Source: JAAYCI01 sp031549285 (GTDB lineage Bacteria > Bacillota > Clostridia > Oscillospirales > Ruminococcaceae). Taken from it: a stretch of DNA of 64,000 nt. The stretch spans positions 122,348 through 186,347 of the forward strand of contig JAVBPZ010000003.1 of assembly GCA_031549285.1 (NCBI GenBank), read 5' to 3'. A model generated the notes under the pieces. It was not told the DNA's origin, did no database searches, and saw only the letters and a list, made by a program, of their open reading frames with translations. The translations under genes were made by a program, and so were the position numbers. The first letter of the stretch is position 1; every line of letters begins with the position of its first letter. Shown piece after piece: positions 8,140 to 16,914 of the stretch.

Positions 8140-8739
8140 ATGTTTTTTAAACGCAACACCGCCGGGGTCGAGTGGGTCATCGCGGGCCTGGGCAACCCCG
8201 GCAAAAAGTACGACGGTACCCGGCACAACATCGGGTATGCCGCGCTGGACTTTTTGGCGGCGGAATGGAACATCGAGGTGCGCCGCTCGATATTCGACGC
8301 GCTCTGCGGCAACGGCACCGCCGCCGGGCACAAGGTACTGCTGCTAAAACCGCAAACTTTCATGAACCGCTCGGGCATCAGCCTGCTGGCCGCCGCCGAG
8401 TATTATAAGCTGCCGCCGGAGCGGGTACTGGTTCTGTGCGATGACGTCACGCTGGCGCCGGGGGTGCTGCGCATCCGGGCGGGCGGCTCTGCCGGCGGGC
8501 ATAATGGCCTGAAAAGCATCATCACCTTCCTCGGGGAAGATTTTCCCCGCATCCGCATGGGCGTGGGGGACAAACCCCTGGCGGAATACGACCTGGCGGA
8601 CTGGGTTCTGGGCCGCTTCACCGCGGAAGAAAAAGCAGAAATCGATACCCGCCTGCCGGATGTTGCCGCCGCTGCCCTTCTGTGGATGGACGGGAAAGAA
8701 AGCGACGCCATGAGCCGTTTCAACGGAACTGCCCGGTAA
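8140..8739 (+). CDS. pth: Peptidyl-tRNA hydrolase
   Basis: Releases tRNA from prematurely dropped peptidyl-tRNA in the cytoplasm. It is a 199-residue, complete protein with the family's defining segments: GLGNPGKKYDGTRHNIGY (catalytic His with Asn and Asp nearby), KPQTFMNRSG and GGHNGLKSI, and the FPRIRMGVG stretch. A short family-specific N-terminus MFFKRNTAGVEWVIA precedes. A GGAGG ribosome-binding site is present before the ATG. It lies 77 bases after prs and before mfd. Confidence 0.96.
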   Translation: MFFKRNTAGVEWVIAGLGNPGKKYDGTRHNIGYAALDFLAAEWNIEVRRSIFDALCGNGTAAGHKVLLLKPQTFMNRSGISLLAAAEYYKLPPERVLVLCDDVTLAPGVLRIRAGGSAGGHNGLKSIITFLGEDFPRIRMGVGDKPLAEYDLADWVLGRFTAEEKAEIDTRLPDVAAAALLWMDGKESDAMSRFNGTAR

Positions 8740-8892
8740 AGCCTGCGCGGCAGTATACTGCTTCCCTTTTTCGTTTTCCCGCGCTGTTGCGCCCGCCCCT
8801 TCCATAACACCCGCCCTGTCTTTTCCACACAGCCGCCCCTCTTTCTTCAACCAATATCGTAGATATCTTTCCCAAAACACAGGAAAAAACCT

Positions 8893-11800
8893 ATGCTGAC
8901 CCTTTCTATACAAAACACCCCCGAATACAAAAGGCTGTCGGCCGCCGTGCAGGGAACCCCCGGCGCCACAGCCTTGTTTGGTTTGCCGCCCGCCGCCCGC
9001 GCGTTGGTGGCCGCCGCCCTGGCGCGGGACACGGCCCGCCCACTGCTGGTTATCACCCCGGGCGAGGCGGAAGCCACCCGCTTTGCGGCGGACACCGCCA
9101 CCCTGGGCATCCCCTCGGCGGTATACCCCGCGCGGGATTTTGTACTGCGCAACATCGAGGCCACCACCCGCGAGTACGAATACCGCCGGCTGGAGGTCCT
9201 GGGCCGGCTGGTGGGCGGTCGGGTACAGCTGGTGGCTGCGCCGGTGGAGGCGCTGCTGCAGCGCACCCTGCCAAAAGCAGACTTCCTTGCCGGCACCCTC
9301 ACGCTGAAACCCGGTCTCACCCTGCCGCAAAACCAGCTGGTGGAAACCCTGTTTGCCGCCGGCTATTTCCGGCGCAGCCAGGTGGACGGCCCCGGCCAGT
9401 TCAGCATACGCGGCGGCATCGTGGACATCTACGCGCCGGACATGTCCCTGCCTGCGCGGCTGGAATACTGGGGCGATGAAATCGATTCCATTCATTCCTT
9501 CGACCTCACCACCCAGCGGCGTGAAAACAGCATAAAGAAGATATATATTTCCCCCTCGCGGGAGGTATTGTTTGGTGATCCCGCCAGCGCGGCCGCCATA
9601 CTGCGCGCGGCGCTGGATGCCAAAAAAGGCCCCGCCAAAACCAAACTGGCCACGGTGGTGGAGGGCGACCTTGCCATGCTGGACGCCGGCGTCCTGCCGG
9701 AAGGCATGGACAAATACCTGCCGCTGCGCTACCCCGCCCCCGCCAGCATTCTGGACTACATGGAAAATCCCATCGTTTTTTTCGAGGAACCCTCCGCCAT
9801 CCGCGAGGAAGCCAAAAACGTACAGTTCCGCGCGATGGAAAGCGAAAAAGCCCTGCTGGAAGAGGGCGTGCTGGCGCCCGGCCTCACCGGGTATTATGAA
9901 GACCCCGCCTGGCTGTTCTCGGTCATGGACACCCGGCACACCCTGCTGGCGGAAAACTTTGCGCGCACCCTGCCGGATATCCGGCTGAAAGATACCGTCA
10001 GCCTGCCGGCGCACGGCCAGCCGCCATGGCCGGGCGACGTCGCCACCCTCACGGAAGAGCTGCGCCCGCTCATCGCCGATGGCTGGTTTTGTGCTGTACT
10101 GGCCGGCACACCACGTGCCGCAGCGGCTCTGGCGCGGGATCTGGCTTCCGCCGGTTTTTCTGTACAAGAAATCACCGCCGGGAAGGAACCCCACCCCACA
10201 CCCGGCATGGTGGCGGTACTGCCGGGGCACTTGTCCGCCGGCGCGGCATACCCTTCGGCGCGGTTTTCGCTGTTTACCTCCCGCCGGCAGGAGGAAGGCA
10301 AAAAACAAAAACCCAAACGCAAAGGCAAGGGTCTTTCCAGCCTTTCAGACATCAACCCCGGCGACTATGTCGTGCACCAAAATCACGGTATCGGCATCTA
10401 TGCGGGCATCCAGCTGCTGGATTTGCACGGCGTGGTAAAGGACTACCTGAAAATCAGCTATGACAAAGCAGACACCTTGTACGTGCCAGTCACCCAGCTG
10501 GACCTGCTGGGCCGGTACACCGCGCCGGGCGACGGCGAAAAGGTAAAGCTGGCGCGGCTGGGCGGCGGCGAATGGGCCAAAACCAAGGCCCGCGTTCGCA
10601 GCGCTACCCGCGAAATGGCCAAAGATTTGATTGAGCTATACGCCCGCCGCCAACAGGCACAGGGTATTTCCTTCCCGCCGGATACCGAGTGGCAGCGGGA
10701 TTTCGAGGCCCGCTTTGAATACGACGAAACCCCAGACCAACTGGTAGCCGCCAGCGAAATAAAAAAAGACATGGAGAAAATCCACCCCATGGACCGCCTG
10801 CTGGCCGGCGACGTGGGCGTCGGCAAAACCGAGGTCGCCCTGCGCGCGGCCTTTAAATGCGTCATGGGCGGCAAACAATGCGCCATCCTGGTGCCCACCA
10901 CCATCCTGGCCTGGCAGCATTACAACACCATCCTCTCCCGCATGGAGGCCTTCCCTGTAAAGGCAGAAATGCTCAGCCGTTTCCGCACGCCAAAACAACA
11001 GCGGGACGCCATCAAAGGCATGGCTGCCGGCACGGTAGACATCGTGGTGGGCACCCACCGCTTGCTGCAAAAGGACATCCATTTTCGGGACCTGGGCCTC
11101 TTGGTGGTGGACGAAGAACAACGCTTCGGCGTACGGCACAAAGAAAAACTGAAGGAAACCTTCGTCGGGGTGGACACTCTCACCCTCTCCGCCACCCCTA
11201 TTCCCCGCACCCTGAACATGGCGCTCTCCGGCATTCGCGACATGAGCACCATCGAGGACCCCCCCACCGAGCGCCAACCGGTGGAAACCTACGTCATGGA
11301 ATACGACGCATCGGTCATCGCCTCCGCCATCAAAAAAGAACTGGCCCGCGCCGGTCAGGTATACTACCTGCACAACCGTGTGGACACCATCGAAAATACC
11401 GCCATGAAGCTGCGTGCATTGGTTCCGGGCGCCACCATCGCCACCGCGCACGGCCGCATGGACGAGGAAACCCTCTCCCGCGCTTGGCAGCAGCTGCTGG
11501 ACGGTGAAATCGATATCCTGGTCTGCACCACCCTTATCGAAACCGGCGTGGATGTGCGCAACTGCAACACCCTCATCATCGAGGACGCCGACCGCATGGG
11601 CCTGGCACAGCTGTACCAAATCCGCGGCCGGGTAGGCCGCAGCGGCCGCAAAGCTTATGCGTACTTCACCTTCCGCCGGGACAAGGTGCTCACCGACATC
11701 GCCGCCAAGCGCCTGTCCGCCATCCGGGAATTCACCTCGTTTGGCTCCGGCTTCCGCATCGCCATGCGCGATTTGCAAATTCGCGGCGCGGGCAACCTGC

Positions 11801-12369
11801 TGGGCCAAAGCCAAAGCGGCCACATGGAGGCGGTGGGGTACGACCTGTATGTGAAAATGCTGAACCAGGCGGTGGCCATGGCACGGGGCGAAACACCCCC
11901 GCCGGATAAATCTGAAACACTCATTGACATCACGGTGGACGCCTATATCCCAGAGCGCTACATCCCGGACGCCGCCGGCCGCATCGAGGCATACAAAAAA
12001 ATCGCCGCCATTGAAAACCAACAGGACGCGGCGGATGTCCTGGCGGAACTTTCCGATCGCTACGGCCCGGTCACCGACAGCGCCAAAGGCCTTGTGGACA
12101 TCAGCCTGTTGCGCCAGCTGGCGGCCGCCCTCGGCATTTACGAGGTCGCCCAGCAAAAGGACACCCTGCTGTTTTACACCGACAAACTGGACCTGCCCGC
12201 CCTGCGGCCACAGCTTTCCACCCTGGGGCAAAAGGTCCTGGTAAACGCCTCGGCGAAGCCCTATCTCGCGGCGCGCCTCTTGCCGGGCCAGCGCCCGCTG
12301 GACCTGCTGCACAGCGTCATCGCCGCGCTGCAAAACGCCACTTGCAACCCCGGCGAAAACACGTTATAA
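8893..12369 (+). CDS. mfd: Transcription-repair coupling factor
   Basis: ATP-driven translocase that removes RNA polymerase stalled at DNA damage and recruits UvrA. The 1158-residue length is normal. Domain order: UvrB-like N-terminal part (about 1-480) with the damage-repair interaction face; RNA polymerase interaction domain (INPGDYVVHQNHGIGIYAG, about 495-560); two RecA-like motor lobes with Walker A GDVGVGKTEVA, a DEEQ box VVDEEQRFGV and QIRGRVGRSGR; and the C-terminal TRCF domain. AGGAAA precedes the ATG. It is the third gene of the prs-pth-mfd cluster. A promoter for the next gene overlaps its stop codon. Confidence 0.98.
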   Translation: MLTLSIQNTPEYKRLSAAVQGTPGATALFGLPPAARALVAAALARDTARPLLVITPGEAEATRFAADTATLGIPSAVYPARDFVLRNIEATTREYEYRRLEVLGRLVGGRVQLVAAPVEALLQRTLPKADFLAGTLTLKPGLTLPQNQLVETLFAAGYFRRSQVDGPGQFSIRGGIVDIYAPDMSLPARLEYWGDEIDSIHSFDLTTQRRENSIKKIYISPSREVLFGDPASAAAILRAALDAKKGPAKTKLATVVEGDLAMLDAGVLPEGMDKYLPLRYPAPASILDYMENPIVFFEEPSAIREEAKNVQFRAMESEKALLEEGVLAPGLTGYYEDPAWLFSVMDTRHTLLAENFARTLPDIRLKDTVSLPAHGQPPWPGDVATLTEELRPLIADGWFCAVLAGTPRAAAALARDLASAGFSVQEITAGKEPHPTPGMVAVLPGHLSAGAAYPSARFSLFTSRRQEEGKKQKPKRKGKGLSSLSDINPGDYVVHQNHGIGIYAGIQLLDLHGVVKDYLKISYDKADTLYVPVTQLDLLGRYTAPGDGEKVKLARLGGGEWAKTKARVRSATREMAKDLIELYARRQQAQGISFPPDTEWQRDFEARFEYDETPDQLVAASEIKKDMEKIHPMDRLLAGDVGVGKTEVALRAAFKCVMGGKQCAILVPTTILAWQHYNTILSRMEAFPVKAEMLSRFRTPKQQRDAIKGMAAGTVDIVVGTHRLLQKDIHFRDLGLLVVDEEQRFGVRHKEKLKETFVGVDTLTLSATPIPRTLNMALSGIRDMSTIEDPPTERQPVETYVMEYDASVIASAIKKELARAGQVYYLHNRVDTIENTAMKLRALVPGATIATAHGRMDEETLSRAWQQLLDGEIDILVCTTLIETGVDVRNCNTLIIEDADRMGLAQLYQIRGRVGRSGRKAYAYFTFRRDKVLTDIAAKRLSAIREFTSFGSGFRIAMRDLQIRGAGNLLGQSQSGHMEAVGYDLYVKMLNQAVAMARGETPPPDKSETLIDITVDAYIPERYIPDAAGRIEAYKKIAAIENQQDAADVLAELSDRYGPVTDSAKGLVDISLLRQLAAALGIYEVAQQKDTLLFYTDKLDLPALRPQLSTLGQKVLVNASAKPYLAARLLPGQRPLDLLHSVIAALQNATCNPGENTL

Positions 12370-12370
12370 T
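12342..12370 (+). promoter_or_regulatory. Promoter overlapping the mfd stop codon
   Basis: TTGCAA (12342-12347), a 17-bp spacer and a perfect TATAAT (12365-12370). The -10 box includes the TAA stop of mfd. It should drive the lipoprotein gene that starts about 180 bases downstream, independently of mfd. Confidence 0.65.
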
Positions 12371-12548
12371 TGATGTCGGCTGAGCAAAGGCTTATTCGGC
12401 ATTTCGCGCCTTCCCCAACTGGCGCAGATGCACTTGTTTTTGCAAAATCCGGTAATAAATTCACAAACATTTTGTTGAATTTCATATTTTTTTCACGGTG
12501 TCCGGGTACAATGGGAATGCAACCATTGCAGACACACAAGGAGGAACG

Positions 12549-13595
12549 TTGATTTTGAGGCTGAAAAAATGGAGTGCGTTACTTTTGGCAGGGGTTATGC
12601 TCCTGTGCTTTACGGGGTGCCTGGGCAACCTGTATGATAACGTGATGACGGTGGACGGAACCGATATTTCCGCCGGTATGTACCTGATGCTGCAATCCGC
12701 CGCGTATAACGAAGCCCAAAGCAAGGTGGAAGACCAGGAAAAAGACGTGTTCAAGCAGGATATTGAGGGCATCGGCGCAAAAAAATGGATTCGCAACCGG
12801 ACCGAGGAACTGGCCCGGGAGATGATTTGTGTGGAGCGCCTGGCCATCGAAAATGACGTCTATCTTTCCGAGACCAGCAAGGAAGAGATAGACCAGATGA
12901 TGAGCCAGTACTGGCCGTATCTGGAGGCTGGCTACGCCGAGCAGGGCATCAACGAAACCACCTTCCGTCATTACCTTTCCTACACCAGCCTGAAGGACGA
13001 CCTTTTCGCGGCGCTGTACGGCCCCGATGGAAAACTGGCCGTGCCGGACGCCACCCTGAAGCAAGAGTATGCCGACAAATATGCGCACCTGAAGTTCTAT
13101 TCCGTTCCCACCCATCAGGCAGAAACCCAGGAAGACCTTTCCGACCAGGTCATGCCGCTGGTGGATAAAATGACAGCGGAAATGAAAGCCGGCGCGTCGT
13201 TCGAGGACGTAATCGTCGGTGACACCATGCAGCAGATCTACTCCCTGCTCGGGCGCGACTTTGATGCAGAAACCATCCTGGGCTCGGTGAACGGTTCCTA
13301 CTACCGCAGCTACGATGACACCAGCGGCGGGGTCTATTCCGAGGAATTCCTGGCCGAACTGAAAACCCAGCCGGTGGGCGCCTTTGGCTCCTACGGCATG
13401 GACAACACCGCCATGGTCTACGAAAAAATTCCTATGTTTACGGACGATGCCGAGTTCGAAACCGCCCGCACCAGCGTCCTGCAAGACCTGCGTTTCGAGG
13501 AGTTTGAGGACTACCTTTCCACCATTTATTCTGAATATCCTGTCTCAAAAGCCTTCCTGGCCGAGTGGTACTTTAGCCCCACCAAGCTGAAATAG
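12549..13595 (+). CDS. SurA/PrsA-like lipoprotein (probable extracytoplasmic foldase or chaperone)
   Basis: A secreted lipoprotein of about 348 residues. The N-terminus is a lipoprotein signal peptide (LRLKKWSALLLAGVMLL, then the lipobox FTGC with Cys near residue 15). The mature part starts with a SurA-N-like segment (VMTVDGTDISAGMYLMLQSA), then long helices and a region typical of parvulin-type foldases (VPDATLKQEYADKYAHLKF). A clear PPIase active site is not evident. AAGGAGG lies upstream of two possible TTG starts, 12549 (spacing 4) and 12555 (spacing 10); I give the first. Placement after mfd fits related genomes. Function is inferred from general architecture. Confidence 0.75.
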   Translation: MILRLKKWSALLLAGVMLLCFTGCLGNLYDNVMTVDGTDISAGMYLMLQSAAYNEAQSKVEDQEKDVFKQDIEGIGAKKWIRNRTEELAREMICVERLAIENDVYLSETSKEEIDQMMSQYWPYLEAGYAEQGINETTFRHYLSYTSLKDDLFAALYGPDGKLAVPDATLKQEYADKYAHLKFYSVPTHQAETQEDLSDQVMPLVDKMTAEMKAGASFEDVIVGDTMQQIYSLLGRDFDAETILGSVNGSYYRSYDDTSGGVYSEEFLAELKTQPVGAFGSYGMDNTAMVYEKIPMFTDDAEFETARTSVLQDLRFEEFEDYLSTIYSEYPVSKAFLAEWYFSPTKLK

Positions 13596-13671
13596 ATGGA
13601 ATCAGACCCATCTGCCACATCGGTTGGCGCATATCACAACGAATAGGCTTCTTTTCCGCCATCTGAATATC

Positions 13672-13727
13672 CGGTCCTTCTGTATCCTAGCCATCACGGC
13701 TATCCATGCGGAAGGGCCGCGTTTTTT
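13672..13727 (+). terminator. Rho-independent terminator after the lipoprotein gene
   Basis: Outer stem CGGTCCTTC / GAAGGGCCG encloses a smaller hairpin TAGCC/GGCTA and is followed by GCGTTTTTT. The remaining 200 bases before ftsH show no gene and hold its ribosome-binding site AAGGAG. Confidence 0.75.
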
Positions 13728-13925
13728 AGCATTCTTGCCACCGCCACAAACCACTTCTCCACGTTCATACTTTATTCATTCCGCACACCTGTTTTTTACA
13801 CATTCCCCCGGTAATATAAAGGGTAGCTTGTCAGCGGGCCCGCCGGTATTCGGCCATCTGACACCTATGTATCTCCCCTATTACTTCAATTTCAAACTAT
13901 AAATACATCCTGCAAGGAGACAACC

Positions 13926-15884
13926 ATGAACGATAAACCAAGCACCCCGCAACGCCCCTGGATGCTGGTACTTGTGGTGGCGGTGGTCATAATGCTGGTG
14001 CTGCAGCTGTTTGTGTGGCCGCAGCTGGACGGCAACACCGTGGAAGAAGTATCCTATACCCAGTTCCTGGACATGGTGGAAAACGGCGTCGTCACCACAG
14101 TGGATATCGACACCGCCGCTTCCCGCATCAATTTTGAAACAGCCGACCCAGAGGCGGACGCCACCTCCGGCACCACCTCTGTGGAAGATACCCCCGCAAC
14201 AACCTATTACACCGGCCTCATCGATGACCCCGGCCTGGTGGAAACCCTGCGTACCGCCAAAACCAGCGACGGCAAAGAAATCGAATTCGGGCAGGTGATC
14301 CCCGCCCAGGAAAGCACCCTGTCCAGCGTTTTGCTCATGCTTTTGCCCATCCTGTTGCTGGCCGGCGTCGCTTTCCTTCTGTTTCGCTCCTTTGGCAAAC
14401 AAATGGGCGGCGACGCCATGAGCTTTGGCAAATCCAACGCAAAAATGTACGTGCAGGCGCAAACCGGCATCACCTTTGACGATGTGGCCGGCCAGGACGA
14501 GGCCAAAGAAGCACTTACAGAAATTGTAGATTTCCTGCACAGCCCGGATAAATATAAAAGCGTCGGCGCCAAAATGCCAAAGGGCGCCTTGCTGGTTGGC
14601 CCCCCGGGCACCGGCAAAACCCTGCTGGCGAAAGCGGTCGCGGGCGAAGCCGGCGTGCCATTCTTCTCCATCGCCGGCAGCGAGTTTGTAGAAATGTTCG
14701 TAGGCCGCGGCGCAGCCCGCGTGCGGGATTTGTTCAAGCAGGCAAAAGAGAAATCCCCTTGCATCGTGTTCATCGACGAGCTGGACACCATCGGCAAAAA
14801 ACGTGACGGCAGCGGCCTCACCGGTAACGACGAGCGGGAACAAACGCTGAACCAGCTCTTAAGCGAGATGGACGGCTTCGACGGCAGCAGCGGCGTGGTC
14901 ATACTGGCCGCCACCAACCGTCCCGAAACGCTGGACCCCGCTCTGCTGCGCCCCGGCCGGTTCGACCGCCGCATTCCGGTGGAACTGCCGGACCTTGCCG
15001 GGCGCGAGGCCATTCTGAAAGTCCACGCCAAAAAAGTGATGATGGACACCGAGATCGACTGGCATATCCTGGCGCGGGCCACCTCCGGCGCTTCCGGCGC
15101 CGACCTGGCAAACATCATCAATGAAAGCGCTATCTTGGCGGTAAAGCACAACCGCCGCATCGTCACCCAAAGCGACCTCATGGAAAGCGTTGAAACGGTC
15201 ATTGCCGGCCAACAACGCAAAAGCAAGGTCATCAATCCCAAGGAAAAGAAAATTGTGGCCTACCACGAAATTGGCCACGCACTGGTGGCGGCCAAGCAAA
15301 CGCATACCGCGCCGGTCACCAAAATCACCATCGTGCCGCGCACCTCCGGCGCGCTCGGCTATACCATGCAGATAGACGAGGAAGAAATGAACCTCCTGTC
15401 CAAAGAGGAAGCCTACAATCGCATTGTAACGCTGGCCGGCGGCCGCAGCGCCGAAGAGGTCGTGTTCGACACCTGCACCACCGGCGCCTCCAACGACATT
15501 GAAAAGGCCACCAAAATGGCCCGCGCCATGGTCACGCGCTATGGCATGAGCGACACCTTTGACATGATGGCGCTGGAAACGGTTACCAACCAGTACCTGG
15601 GCGGCGACGGTCAGCTGACCTGCGGCCCAGAAACCGCCGCCAAAATCGACGCGGAGGTACTCAGCCTCATTAAATCCGCGCACGAAAAAGCGGTCGGCAT
15701 CCTGCAGGAGAACCTGGAGAAACTGCACGAACTGGCGGACTACCTGCTGGAGAAAGAAACCATCACTGGCGAAGAGTTCATGAAAATCCTGGACGCAAAA
15801 GTGAAAAAGCCCAGCAAACCCAAAAAGGCTGACAACCAACTAGTGCTTGCCACCAACGAGCCAAAGGATGAAGCCGCCGGATAA
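13926..15884 (+). CDS. ftsH: ATP-dependent zinc metalloprotease FtsH
   Basis: Membrane-bound AAA+ protease for damaged membrane and regulatory proteins. It has 652 residues. A first transmembrane helix lies at residues 12-32, an extracytoplasmic domain rich in Asp/Thr follows (about 33-135), and a second helix sits near 137-157. The AAA module has Walker A VGPPGTGKTLLA, Walker B IVFIDELD, the pore region EFVEMFVGRGAARVRD and arginine fingers in RPGRFDRR. The zinc site is HEIGH, with Ile where HEAGH is usual; this form is known in clostridial FtsH. AAGGAG lies before the ATG. Confidence 0.97.
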   Translation: MNDKPSTPQRPWMLVLVVAVVIMLVLQLFVWPQLDGNTVEEVSYTQFLDMVENGVVTTVDIDTAASRINFETADPEADATSGTTSVEDTPATTYYTGLIDDPGLVETLRTAKTSDGKEIEFGQVIPAQESTLSSVLLMLLPILLLAGVAFLLFRSFGKQMGGDAMSFGKSNAKMYVQAQTGITFDDVAGQDEAKEALTEIVDFLHSPDKYKSVGAKMPKGALLVGPPGTGKTLLAKAVAGEAGVPFFSIAGSEFVEMFVGRGAARVRDLFKQAKEKSPCIVFIDELDTIGKKRDGSGLTGNDEREQTLNQLLSEMDGFDGSSGVVILAATNRPETLDPALLRPGRFDRRIPVELPDLAGREAILKVHAKKVMMDTEIDWHILARATSGASGADLANIINESAILAVKHNRRIVTQSDLMESVETVIAGQQRKSKVINPKEKKIVAYHEIGHALVAAKQTHTAPVTKITIVPRTSGALGYTMQIDEEEMNLLSKEEAYNRIVTLAGGRSAEEVVFDTCTTGASNDIEKATKMARAMVTRYGMSDTFDMMALETVTNQYLGGDGQLTCGPETAAKIDAEVLSLIKSAHEKAVGILQENLEKLHELADYLLEKETITGEEFMKILDAKVKKPSKPKKADNQLVLATNEPKDEAAG

Positions 15885-15911
15885 CCATTCACTTTTTTCA
15901 CTCACCAACGA

Positions 15912-15955
15912 ACAAAAAATCACCGAACGGAGACTTCCGTTCGGTGATTTTTTGT
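15912..15955. terminator. Perfect 20-bp bidirectional terminator between ftsH and queT
   Basis: Two 20-base arms (ACAAAAAATCACCGAACGGA and its exact complement) around the 4-base loop GACT. The arms end in A and T runs, so the hairpin can stop transcription from ftsH on the plus strand and from queT on the minus strand. Confidence 0.92.
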
Positions 15956-15990
15956 CTTGCAGTAAATGGTAACCGCGCCCAGTGCAAACG

Positions 15991-16506
15991 TTATCCCAGC
16001 TTTGGCGAAGACGCGAACAACGCCGTCAACGCTTTGTTCTGCTCAATGCCGGCAATCATCAAAACACCCAAAACACAGCAGCTTATCACCTGTCCCGCCC
16101 CCACCGTCAGCATGTTAAACGCCCACACCGACGCGGGCGCCCCCGGCGAATACAAAAAGGTCAGCTCTGCGCCCACCACCACCGCGTTTATTATCACCGG
16201 CGGAATACTGGCCACCAGCGGCAGCTTTTTCCACCGAATGTTTCGCAACCGCCGGGTGGCCAGCGCTGCCAACAGCGTGGCCGCCGTTCCCACAATCATA
16301 TCCAGCGGCGCCGAGGCAAACATATTCGCCAAAAAACACCCCAGTGTCACACCCACCACTGCCTCGGGGCACAGCACCGGCAGCAGCGTCAGTGCCTCGC
16401 TCACCCGCACCTGCATCGGCCCAAACGAAAACGGCTCCAAAACAAGACACAACACAACATACATAGCAGCTATCAACGCCGCACGAACCAGCCTGCGAAC
16501 ATACAT
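15991..16506 (-). CDS. queT: QueT family ECF transporter substrate-binding (S) component
   Basis: Membrane S component that captures a queuosine precursor (preQ1 or preQ0 type) and works with shared ECF ATPases encoded elsewhere. It has 171 residues and five to six hydrophobic helices, with the family hallmark QVRVSEALTLLPVL after the first helix. The N-terminus MYVRRLVRAALIAAMYVVL matches QueT proteins. A preQ1-type riboswitch lies directly upstream, which independently supports the substrate. The frame starts at the ATG at 16506; GGAAGG at 10 bases and AGGA at 3-4 bases are the candidate ribosome-binding sites. Confidence 0.88.
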   Translation of the reverse strand: MYVRRLVRAALIAAMYVVLCLVLEPFSFGPMQVRVSEALTLLPVLCPEAVVGVTLGCFLANMFASAPLDMIVGTAATLLAALATRRLRNIRWKKLPLVASIPPVIINAVVVGAELTFLYSPGAPASVWAFNMLTVGAGQVISCCVLGVLMIAGIEQNKALTALFASSPKLG

Positions 16507-16514
16507 CTTTCCTA

Positions 16515-16605
16515 AACCTTCCAGCGGTAAATTTTACCCATCCGCCCCGCTACCGGCGGCCGGGTGAACCACGCCCACTGGCATGGCAGGCCCAAAATTT
16601 GGCAC
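16515..16605 (-). ncRNA. preQ1-III-like riboswitch in the queT leader
   Basis: Read on the minus strand, AAATTTT (16600-16594) can pair with AAAATTT (16535-16529) as the long-range pseudoknot helix that defines class III. Between them lie hairpin CCATGCC-AGTG-GGCGTGG and stem CCGCC/GGCGG closed by CCC/GGG. The 3' end, TAAAATTTACCGCTGGAAGG, resembles the end of the Faecalibacterium preQ1-III riboswitch as I remember it, with a Shine-Dalgarno-like GGAAGG beside the pseudoknot strand. The paired bases differ from that reference but still pair. Location before queT fits. Probably translational control. The class was assigned from memory and by hand folding. Confidence 0.65.
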
Positions 16606-16736
16606 TACTACAAAACGCAGCAGCATCAAAAAAGTGGCCTTACTTACTATAAATACCTTTTCTGCTCCGGCAAACCCTGGCCCTCTTGGGCAGCCCGGTC
16701 TCACACCAGGAAAACCCTGCTTCTTCGCCGCCCATC

Positions 16737-16832
16737 CGGCCGAATGCCCCGCGCACACAAGTGTGCGCGGCCCTGCGGGGCTTCACCCCTCCGGGGCCCG
16801 TGCGCTGCGCGCCCGGGCGGCCTTCGGCCGGG
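16737..16832. repeat. Family B GC-rich double-hairpin element, copy 1
   Basis: Starts CCGGCCGAATGCCCC, then a hairpin CGCGCACAC-AA-GTGTGCGCG, GGCCC, further GC-rich palindromes and a terminal GGCC-TTC-GGCC hairpin. The same layout occurs at 22681 and 43038, but with different bases in the first stem. It occupies the gap between the queT leader and the 3' end of aspS. Confidence 0.75.
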
Positions 16833-16914
16833 CACCACATCATAAAACCGCGCCTTCGTTATCCGTTTGCCAAAGTCCCTTGCCATACCTGCAAAGGCCC
16901 TTCAACAAAAGCGC

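Noticed and set aside
8344..10308. A 654-codon minus-strand open frame over pth and mfd
   Set aside because: Antisense shadow of two confidently identified genes, with no recognisable domain.
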